Source of the DNA: a virus
Virus record (IMG/VR): IMGVR_UViG_3300020450_001315
Span: 1-22,252 of that record
Reading direction: 5' to 3' (one strand)
DNA length: 22,252 bases
Shown here: in pieces, positions 1-12,000 of the stretch
Layout: every line of letters begins with the position of its first letter
How positions within the stretch are numbered: position 1 is the stretch's first letter
Translations under genes and position numbers: made by a program
Notes under the pieces: model-generated
Told to the model about the DNA's origin: nothing
Databases searched by the model: none
The model's input: the letters and a program-made list of their open reading frames with translations, nothing else

Positions 1-1
1 T

Positions 2-3000
2 AATTTAGTACCTGAAGTTATTACTGGCACTACAAGTTTATCATCTGATATTTCAACCACTGACACTATAATTGAAGTTCCAAGCACAAAGGGTTTTCCT
101 TCGGAATATGGTCTTCTAAAAATAAATGATGAAATAATATCTTATACTGGAATTACATCTACATCCTTTACAGGATGTATTCGTGGTTTTAGTGGCATAA
201 CTGGTTACAATGTAGGTATATCCTCATCTCTTCTAGAAATTAATCGTGAGAGTTTAGTTTTTGAGGATACCGTTGCAAATAATCATAATACTGGTAGCAC
301 AATCACAAATTTATCAGTTTTATTTTTACAAGAATTTTATAAAAAACTTAAAAGAACATTTTTACCTGGTTTAGAGGATAATGATTTCGCTGCAAATTTA
401 GATGTTGGAAACTTTGTAAAATTTGCACGTTCTTTTTATCAGTCAAAAGGTATTGAAGAGTCTGTAAGAATATTATTCAAAGTATTATATGGTGTTGAGT
501 CTACAATTTTAGATCTTGAAGGAAATCTTATAAAACCTTCAGATGCTGAATTTATTCGTAGAGAAGTTATTGTTGCAGATTTAATTTCATCTACAGGAGA
601 TCCACAAAACTTAGTTGGGCAGACTATATTTAAATCCACAGATACATCAACTAATGCATCAGTATCTGAAGTTGAAATTTTAAAAAGAGATCAAAAAACA
701 TATTACAAAATTTCATTATTTGTTGGATTTAATGATCGTGATTTAATTGAAGGTGTTTTTACTATACCAGGTAAAACAAAAGTTCTAACTGATGTTGCAA
801 TTAATGGTGAAGTCATATCAGTTGACTCAACAGTTGGATTTGGAGCAACAGGAACTATTATTAGTGGGCAAAATAGCATTGATTATACATCTAAAACAAT
901 AAATCAATTCTTCGGATGTACAGGTGTTGGTGTTAAAATCAATACTGCTGATGATATTAGATCAGATGAAACCATTTTTGGATATGAAGATGGAGATTTA
1001 TCTAAAAGAATTGACCTTAGAATAACAGGTGTTCTTTCTGAATTGATACCTGTATCTGATATTAGTCTTACAAATGAGGGAGAAAATATTTTTGTTAAAA
1101 ATGTAGGTGAAAAAATTAAAAATCAAAATTCAACTTATAAAGAAATTTTTGCTAATTCTTGGAAATATAATACATCCTCAAGAATTCAAGTTGATATAGA
1201 AGGAACAACATATACTTTTAGAGCACCTATTGACAAATCAAATTTAAAGGTAGGAGATACATTTAATATATTAAGAAGAAACGAACAGGTTATTGAAGGC
1301 ACTGGAACTGTAAGTAGCATAGACAATAATCTAAATCAAATCACAGTTGATAATGTTGTCGGTTTTACTACAATCTCTAATCAATTATATGATATAAGAA
1401 GAGTAATTGAAACTGCATCAAGTAGTGGAGTTGAAATAGATCAAGGAAACGATGTATTAATATCAGATGTATTAAATGTTTATAGTGATGGTGAAATTGA
1501 TGGATATGTTGCTTCTAATTCACTACCAAATTATGATATTACAATTGATACAATTAAGGAAACAATTAGTGGTCAGAGTTTAGATGGAAAAGATGTTTTA
1601 ACAGACAAATATAGTTTTATTCAGTTTTCACCACCAACTAATCAAAATATAAAGTTTATACAAGGAGATGCGATTATTTACAGTCCAGCAACGGAAGTTT
1701 TATCTGGTTTAGAGTCTGGTAGAACTTATTATGTAGACCCTATAATCCCTCCTGCAGGTGCTAACATATCAAAAATAGCGTTATACCAATCACTTAGTCA
1801 AATTGGGACAGCAAGCACTGTACAAATAGGTATTGGAACAACAAGCACAGAAGATCATACTTTTATTTTTAAACCACACGCTAACAGAAAATTACAATCT
1901 GATAAAATTTTAAGAAGAATTCCTCTATCACAAAACTTATCATCATCTTCAAAAAATGAAACTCCTATCAATGATATTGGAATACTGAGAGATGGTGTTC
2001 AAATTAGATCACCGATATCTGATGATATCATTTATTATGGAAATTTAGAGTCGGTAGATGTATTAAATGGTGGTAGAGATTATGATGTAATCAATCCACC
2101 TTCAATAAGTGTTGAAAAATCATCTGGAACAAGAGCATTAGTTCAACCTGTTGTAAAAGGTAGTGTTAAAGAAATTATAGTTGATCCACAAAATTTTGAT
2201 ATTGCGTCTGTAAAAAATATCTCTATTACAGGAGGTAATGGTTCAGGATGTGTTCTACAACCTGTGGTTGGTATAAGAAATAGATCTATAGAATTTGATA
2301 GTAGAGATATATTTTTTAATGGTGGTATTGATATTAATGATGAAACAATTACATTTAAAACTGAACATAATTTAGAAAATGGTCAGTTAGTTTATTACGG
2401 TTCAAATAATAATCCACCTATAGGTATAGGTTCTGCGTATGATATAAACAATATCATCACAGGTACATTGTCAGATGGTGATCCATATTTTGTGAGAGTT
2501 GTAAATCCAACAACAGTTAGAATATTTAACAAGAAAGAAGACGCTCTAGCAGGTATAGCAGGTATTAATACAGTTGGTCTCTCTACAGATACTGGAGCTA
2601 GTGGTATACATCGTTTTAGAACTGAAAATAGAACAACCCTTATATCGGTTAAAGTTTTAGAGGAGGGATCAGGTTATACAAATCGTAAACTTAGAGTTGA
2701 ACCATCAGGTATTTCTACATCTTTTGATACAATTAATTTTGTTAATCACGGTTTTTCAAATGGTGAAATAATAGAATATTCTGCTGATAATCAAATTCAA
2801 GGATTAAGCACAACGACATCTTATCTTGTTAAAAAAATTGATAATAATACATTTAAACTTGCAAATGCAGGTATTGGTGGCACATCTACAGTAGATTATG
2901 ATAGAGAAAAATATGTTAATTTAAGTTCAACAGGAACAGGATATCAGGTATTTCAATATCCAGAAATTAAAGTTAATATTGAAGTATCTTTTGGATCAAC

Positions 3001-6000
3001 AGTTACTGGATCTTTCAATTTAACTCCTATCGTAAAAGGTGAAATAATTGATAGTTATCTTTATGAAAATGGAACTAATTATGGATCTACAATTTTAAAT
3101 CATCAAGTAAAACCAGATGTGTCTATTTTAACAGGTACGAATGGGGTGATAAAACCAATTATTGTAAATGGAAAGGTTATCAGTGCAAGTGTTGTAGGTA
3201 AAGGAGAGAATTACTTCTCTACACCCGATTTAGAAGTTAAAGATACTGGAACAGGATCAGGAGCAATTGTGAGACCTGTAGTTGAAAATGGGCAGATAAT
3301 TGATGCTATCGTTATATTTTCTGGTATAGGTTATGATGCATCAACTACAGAAATCAATGTAGTGCCAAGAGGATCTAATGGAGTTCTTGATGCAAGAGTT
3401 AGAAGTTTAAATTTAAATAGGGTAGAAAGATTTGGAGACTTTAATTTAGTATCTAGAAAAAATTCATTTGGTTTTAGTGTTCTTGGATATTCACAAAAAG
3501 TAGCTAAGACTTTAGAGAGTAGTTTCACGGTTAAAAATAATGATGATTTTAAAGAAATAACTGCTCATTCACCAATTATTGGTTGGGCATATGATGGAAA
3601 TCCAATCTATGGTCCATTTGGTTACTCTGATCCAGATAATATAAATTCTGAATTAAAAATATTATCTTCCTCATTTGTACTTGATATATCTAAAGTTAAA
3701 AATAGACCTAATGGTTTTAAAGAGGGATTTTTCATAAATGATTTCATATGTGATGGGTCAGGTGACTTAGATAAACACAATGGAAGATTTTGTAAAACAC
3801 CTGAGTTTCCAAATGGAATATATGCATATTTTGCAACTGTAGGAATATCATCAGCGACTGGAAAATTAGAGGGTAAGTATCCATACTTCTTAGGAAAAAC
3901 TTATAGATCTCCTTTAATAAATGATAATCTTATTTTAGATCATAGTTTTGATTTTAATAATTCTAATTTATTAAGAAATACATTACCATATCTTGTTGAT
4001 GAAGAATTTGGTGATAATGATTTTATTATCGAGTCAAATGAAACAATAAGACAAATCACAAAAATTGAGTCTGTTACAAAAGGTGATATTGATAACGTAA
4101 ATGTTTTAGATGGTGGAGAAGGTTATAAAGTTGGTGATTTAACTGTTTTTGATAATTTAGATACTAATGGATCTGGATTTAGTGCTAAAGTTGATGAAAT
4201 CGTTGGTATTGGTGTTTCAAGAATAGATACAGTTTTAGAAAAATTTGAAGATGCGGTATTTACATGGAAAGATAATAATAATGTTACTGCAAATGTTCTT
4301 CCTTTTTATGAATTAAATGATCAAACCTCCATATCAGTTTCTGGATTAAGTACGAGTATAGTTAATTTAACGGGATCATTTAAAGTTGGAATTTCAACTG
4401 ATACCATAGGTTTGGCAAAAACTATGGCAGTTGGAAATGCTTTGGGAGTTATTGAAGATATTTACGTTACAGATATCCCTAATACAGTTTCAATAGGTGG
4501 ATCTTTAAGAGTTGGATCTGAAATTGTAAGAGTATTAAATGTTTATGATGTAAGAAAAGTTATTAGAGTGCAGAGAAATGAGGCAGGATCAGTTGGTATT
4601 GCTCATACTTTGGGATCAAAAATTGATGTATTGAATAATCAAATTAATATTCCTGTAAAAACTAGTAAATTTGAGTCTAAAACAAATGATTTAGTTTACT
4701 TTAATGGACCTCAATCAGTCGGTGTTGGCACAACAACAGGAAGTGCAACTAGTGTCAAATATATTGTTGGAGAAATAGTTCAAGATTTATCAATACCTAC
4801 TAGAACAATACACTTACCAAATCATCCATTTGAAACTGGTCAAAAAGTTACTTTATTTAAAAATAACGGTGCAAATAGATTTGATGTAGGTAGAACACCT
4901 AATGTTGCTGAATTTAAAGTACCTCATGTTGGACAAAATTCACTTGATGTTTATATCATAAACAAAGGTGAAGATTATGTTGGCATACTTACTACAAAAG
5001 TTGGTATAGGGAGCACAAGTGAAGGTTTATTCTTCTATTCAAAAGGATCAAACTCTGGTATCTCATCAGGACTATATTATTTTTCATCTAACCATCAACA
5101 AGTAACTGGAGATATTGATAAAGTAACAACTACAGTTTTAACTAATGTTTCTGCTGCAAATACAACAACTCATAATCTTCAAGAGAGTGATATTATCAAG
5201 ATGAATGTGGTACCCAACTTATCAGTTGGTATAGGCACAACAGCACCAATTTCTGTTAATTATAATTCTGAGTATGAAAAGTTATTAATTAATCCGATTA
5301 CATTTTCAGCATCGGATGTTGAGACAAATAGAATTGATATAAGTGATCATGGTTTTGAAACTGGTGATAAAGTATTTTATGACGGAGGAGCTACTGGTTT
5401 ATCAACAGGAGATTATTATATTAATAAAATTAGCGATAGATATTTTCAACTTGCAGAAACAAAAACTGATTTAAATATAACCCCAGTCAAGATTGTTTCG
5501 ATTGCAGCAAATACTGGAGGTGCTAATCAGTCACTATCTTTAATAAATCCTAGAATTGATGTCGTAAAAAATTCCAAATTAACTTTTGGATTATCAAGCA
5601 CAACTTTATTAAACTTTGATTTTAAACTTTTTTATGATAAGAATTTAAGTAATGAATATTTAAGTTCACAAGATACAACAACTTTTAATGTAATCGGAAT
5701 TGGAACAATTGGTATTGGTACAAATAATGCTGATCCAATAGGTGCTCAACTCTCTATTCAATATTCAGAAAATACACCTGATAGATTATACTATGGTTTA
5801 TCTAAAGGTGGATATATTAGCACATCTGATACTGATGTTGAAAATTATGCAGAGATAAGATTTATTGATAGTGTTTATAATGGTGAATATAAAATATTTG
5901 ATGTTACAAATGAAACGTTTAAAATTTCACCTCTAGTTCCAGAATTTACAACTTATTTGGATACAGATTGTGAAAAATTAGAGTATAGCACAAGATCAAA

Positions 6001-9000
6001 AAATGTTCAAGGTGCAATTAAAGATTTTAAAATAATTTCACCTGGTTTTAACTACAAAAAACTACCTAAATTTAAAACAATTACTAGTGCAAATGGTAAA
6101 AATGCAAATATAGTTGCAGTATCAACATCCATAGGTAGAATTAATGATGTAAGAATTGTAGATATAGGATATGAGTATTCATCGGATAAAACACTAAGTC
6201 CAGAAGCATTCATATCACCAGTTGTAAATATTGATAATCTTGATATTATTGAAAATGTAAGAATCATAAGTGGTGGAAATAATTATATTAATGCACCAAA
6301 TTTAATTGTTTTTAATCCTGTTAGAAACGTAGTTGCTGATAATTCATCATTACAACCTATCGCACCTAACCAAACAATATCTGATGTCAAAGTTATTGCA
6401 CCTGTAACTGGTTTAGACTCCTTAAATCATCAAATTATTGCTATAAACAATTCAAATGGAATTGGAATTAACTCCGTACAATCAAGTTCATCTGGATTAG
6501 TTACTTGTTTCTTAGAAACACCTATGAATGGATTTGTTGATCCACAACCATTTGCAATAGGAGATGAAATATTTGTTGAAGGAATACAAAGAATTGGAGA
6601 AATTGGTGTTGGTGCAACTCAAGGGGGTATATCTACAAATACCACTGTTGATGGTGATGGATTTAACTCAGAAAATTATAACTATCAATTCTTTGAAATT
6701 ACTGATTATATTGCAGGTGCACAAGCAATACTTAAATTTAATTTAGCAGGTTTAACAACTAATACTGGTATTGCAAAAACATTCCAATCAGGTTATGCTT
6801 CAATTATTAATAAGTCAAATTATCCTGTAATAGAACCCATACAAACAAGGGGTGTGTTTGAATTATTTGAAACACTGATGGTTAATTCAGTTAAAACTGA
6901 TTTAACAGTTGTAGAAATAAGAGATGATTATATAAAAACTGATGGTAAATTTGAACTTAAAAAGGGAGATAGAATTAAAGGAAGATCTAGTAATGTTTCT
7001 GCTGAAGTAACAAGTCTAATTTCAAATAAAGCGAAGTTTAAAACTGATTTTTCAAACAGACAAGAGTATGGTTGGTTAGATGATATTGGAAAATTAAATG
7101 AAGATTATCAAGTAATTCCTGATAATGATTACTATCAAAATTTATCTTATACAGTTAAGAGCACAGTAGAATGGGATAAATTTGTAAATCCAGTAAATCG
7201 TCTTGTTCACCCTGCTGGATTAAAGAATTTTGCAGATACTTCAATCGAAAGTCAAGTTTCTGTTGGTATTGGAACTACTGCAATAACAAATGATTTAATA
7301 GTTCTTGATGTGCTTAATATTTTAGGTTTAGAAGAACAACAGAGAGTTGATGCAATTAACAATTTTGATTTTGTAAGAGATTATGAAACAAGAGGAAACA
7401 GTTCAAAATTTATTGAACTATCAAATAGAGTATTAACAGACTTTACAAGATGTAAATCAAATAGAGTTTTAGTTCATGATGATATAAGTGATAAGTTTTC
7501 AAGCACAGGGTTCCAAGAAAATAACACAGTTATAGAACAACTTACAGAGGATTTTGGAAATTATTTAATACAAATCGTTGATCCTGATACATCTGATGTT
7601 CAATTCTCAGAACTTATAACACTAACTACAACTGATAATGCATTTTTGCTTGAAAAAACAACTGATTTTACAACTTTAGAATTAGGTGAGTTCTCTACTG
7701 AAATCACTTCATCTGGAGAAAAAAATCTTATATTTACACCAACAGAAAAATTTACAAAAGATCATGATATTAAAATTTTAAAAATAGATTTTAATTCGGA
7801 TTTAATTGGTATTGGAACACAGGCAGTTGGGCAAGTGGATTTGGTTGGTTCAAATGTAGGAGTAGATAGTACAACTAGTGGAGTGACCACAACTACTATA
7901 GCTCAATTCCCTAATACAGATTTTAATGGTCTCTATGCAAATATTTTTGTACAAGATAGCACTACTAAAGAAATTAATTATAATGAAGTTATTGTAGATT
8001 TTGATGGAACAAAAACTACAACTTCTCAAACATATATTGATACTTCATTAGGTTTGAGTAATTCATCAGTGGGTGTAATAACTGCAAGATTTGAAAATAA
8101 TTTTATCAAATTGCAATGTGAAAATGATAGATTAAATCCACTTGAAGTTAGAGCAAACATTGTAGGATTGGGAACAACTACAACTGGAATAGGAACACAT
8201 AGATTTTTGACAATAGGTCAACCTTCTGGATCGGAGAAAAGTGCAAGATTAGAATCAAAATATGTAACTGGCACAGCAAGTCCAATAACTTATAATACAA
8301 TAAACAAAGATAATGAAAGTTCTGTTAAATCCATTGTAAGAGTGTCTTGTGGAGAAACATCTGCAATACATCAAATTATCTCTTTAAGAGACACTGACGA
8401 TGTTCTAACAGTACAATATCCGTTTGTATCTGCAGGATCGACTACTGGTATTGGTACTTTTGGTGGTGAAATATCTGGTAGTGATATTAACTTAAGATTT
8501 TATCCAGATGCTGAGTTTGACTCATTAATAGAAGTTCAATCTTTCAATCAAATATTCTATACTGATAATGATTTTTCAAACGTTCCTGGAGAATTTACAC
8601 ACGGAAGAGTGACAGAAAAATTATTCCTATCAACATACGATGGTTTAAGTGGACTAAGAGCAAACAAGACAGCATTTGATTTAAAGTATGAGGGAGTTCC
8701 AATTTACACTAAAGAGTTTGATCCCGTGGGTATCAACTCAATTGCTGATGGAGTAGGGTTATTGAAAACAACAGGTCTTTTCAATATACCAAATCACTTC
8801 TTTAACACAAACGAACAACTAACATATACACCTGGATCGACATTTGCTGGTGTAGCAGCGACTGCAGTTTCTATTGGTCAAACAACTAATACAGCAGGTA
8901 TTTTGACAACAATATTACCAAGCACTGTATTTGCAAAAGTTATTGATGAAAATCAATTTGAGTTATATACACGACCTGAATATGTCTCATCAGGTGCAGC

Positions 9001-12000
9001 GGTAACATTCACTGGTAGTGGTTCTGGTAATTTACACAAATTGTCAATGACGAAACAATTGACAAAAACTATTATTGGATTAGATGGTGTAGTTCAACAA
9101 CCTGTTACATTTACAAAAATATCTCATACATTAGGAATTTTTGATGGTTTCACACATAATAACAACATTGGAGTTGGTCTTACACAATTTATTTTAAGTG
9201 GTATAGGATCTGTTACAACTTCTGATATATTAAAAGTGAATGATGAATTTATGATTGTGACTGAAGTTGGTTTTTCAAGCACTCCAACAGGCACAATTAA
9301 CGATGCAGTAGATGTTGCATCAGGTATTGCAACATTACCTTCAGTTAAAGTAAGAAGAGGTCAACTAGGAATTCCAGCAACAACACATACTGCTGGTGTA
9401 GAAGCTAGGTTACATAGAGGATCAATCAATATTGTTGATAGCACCTTACACTTTACAGATCCTCCAAAAGGAAATACTAGGTCAAGAAGAGATGATACAA
9501 ATTTACCTTTTGTTAAAGCTGATTTTAGTGGAAGAACTTTCTTAAGAAGTGATTATACAACTAATATGTTATTTGATGATATATCAGATGACTTTACAGG
9601 AATAGGAAAAACATACAGTCTTAAAGTTGGTGGAGCAAATACCTCATCAGGCATAGGAGTTGGTAACGGAGTTCTCTTCATAAATGGAGTATTCCAAACA
9701 CCAAAAACTTTAAACAATGCAGGTAATAATTATGAATTTATAGCAGATACAACAGCAGGTATATCAACCGTTGAGTTTACTGGTATAACATCAACTAATG
9801 GTGACTTTATAGTCTCAGAATCTGATATAAATCAAAACCAAGTTCCAAGAGGTGGAATAATAGTTTCTCTAGGATCAACCTCTGGTCTTGGATATGCACC
9901 ATTACACGGAGCAAAAGTTAGAGCATTTAAAAATAACGCTGGTGGATTGACAAGCATTGTTGGTATTGGCACATCATCAGGATTTAATCTAGGTATTCAA
10001 ACTGCTGCTTATGATAATATCACAGGTATTATTACAGTCACCACTAACACTGTTCACGGTTTCGGACTAGAGAGACCTAATACTGTAAAATTAAAAAATC
10101 TAGAGTTTAGTTGTGTTGGTTATAGTGGTGTTACAACAACAATATTCCAAGATCATGAAAGACCATTATTCTTAGTTGGAATTGTATCTGATAGATCTTT
10201 CCAAGTTCAAGCAGGTCCTAGTACAATCGTTCACACTTACGTTGGTGGTGGTGAAGCTTATGAATTCTATAATGATCTCTCATTTGGATCTGGATATCGT
10301 GGTGGGTCAGTTGCGATTGGTGTAACTGATCAAGCATATGAGCATAAATTTGTAAGTTCTGGTATTGGATCAATTAAGAAAACAGCATTCTCAGGGGCAG
10401 CAAGTCAAGGATTTACTGCGACAGATGCACAATATATTTCACATACTGGTAATTTGATACTTACCATACCTAATCATACGTTTACTACAAGTGATACAGT
10501 TGGTATTGACACTGGTGGGTTAGTATTCAAATGTTCTAAAGATGATTTCTTCTCAAATCATCCTTATCCTCGTGAAGTATCTAAGACCAAAGGAGTAGCA
10601 TCTGATGGTGTAGGTGGTAAAGATCCATTTGCTGGTATACAGACTAGTGTAGATTCAACTACAACCAATACGATAACATTCTTTGTTGGACAAGGAGGTG
10701 GTGGTGGAACTGGTGCAGAAATTTCTGCTACAGTGGGAGTTGGAGGAACATTATCCTTTAATATTGTATCTGCTGGAACAAGTTATGTAAATCCAGAAAT
10801 TATAATTCCAGAACCTAATTATGATAATCTACCTGTAGTTGGTATATCAAGGTTAGGTATTGGACCGACAACAGATACTGGATCTAATTTACTTATTGAC
10901 GTTGAAGTAGGAGCATCTAAAACAACTGTTGGTATTGGTTCAACCACATTTGAAATATCTAATTTCAAAATAGCAAGACCTGGACATTCATTCAAAATTG
11001 GTGATAAATTTAAACCTGTTGGATTAGTTACTGCTGCTCATTTAACAAAACCAATCAATGAATTTGAACTTGAAGTATTAGGAATATTTAACGATAAGTT
11101 CTCTGCTTGGCAGTTTGGTGAAATAGACTTTATTGATGATATTAAAAATTTACAGGATGGTTCTAGGGTCAGATTCCCATTATTCTTTAACGGACAATTA
11201 ATTAGTTTTGAGAAAGATTCTACAAATTCACAATCTCAACTAATTGATCTAGATGCTGTTTTATTGATATTTGTCAACGGAGTTCTTCAAAAACCAGGAC
11301 AATCATATTCATTTGAGGGTGGAACTACATTTACGTTTGAAGAAGCACCTACTGGTGAAACATCACCAGGAGCGAATGATCATGATAAGGTTGATATATT
11401 CTTTTATAAGGGTAAAGATGGAGTGGATGTTGACATTGTTGACATTCAAGAAACAGTTAAAATTGGTGATGAATTAAAAATTTCAAAAAGTCCTATAGGT
11501 ATTACTACATCTCAGACAGGTGAAAGAGTTGTTAAAGAGATATTGGGTGCAGATTTAGTTGAGACAAATATCTACACTGGATTGGGTGTTGATGAAATAA
11601 ATGAAAAACCTGTTAGATGGACTAAACAAAAAGTTGATTTAATTGTAAATGGTCAAGTAATTGATAAATCTAGACCATCAATTGAACCACAAATTTACCC
11701 AACTGCAAAAATAATCGGAGACCTATCAATAGTTTCTGGAACAAATAGTGCAAATAGTATATTTGTTGACGAGGTTGAGTCATTTATTTACGAAGATGAT
11801 GTTTATGGTTTATCATCATTTGAAGTTGATGCTCTAATCACATCAGGAAAAATTAATGTTGGAGCTTCAGCGACTGCAGTTGTTTCCGCTGCTGGAACTA
11901 TATCAATCGATATAACAAATGCTGGTTCTGGATACTTATCAGCACCAAGCATTTCAATTCGTCCGCCAATTGGTTCTGGAACTACAACTGGTATAGGATC

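Noticed and set aside
439-639. Short reverse-strand ORF over the gp7 core, and the other minus-strand ORFs (for example 3331-3528, 6052-6267, 18688-19098, 21079-21294)
   Set aside because: They lie inside strongly conserved forward genes, have no ribosome sites or promoters, and read as antisense shadows of Gly/Ser/Thr-rich coding sequence.
6564-6746. Forward ORFs nested in another frame of the giant gene or gp8 (6564-6746, 11271-11477, 13095-13361, 18996-19178)
   Set aside because: Composition is typical of out-of-frame translation (Leu/Lys/Gln/His-rich), with no family motif; the overlapped frame is the conserved one.
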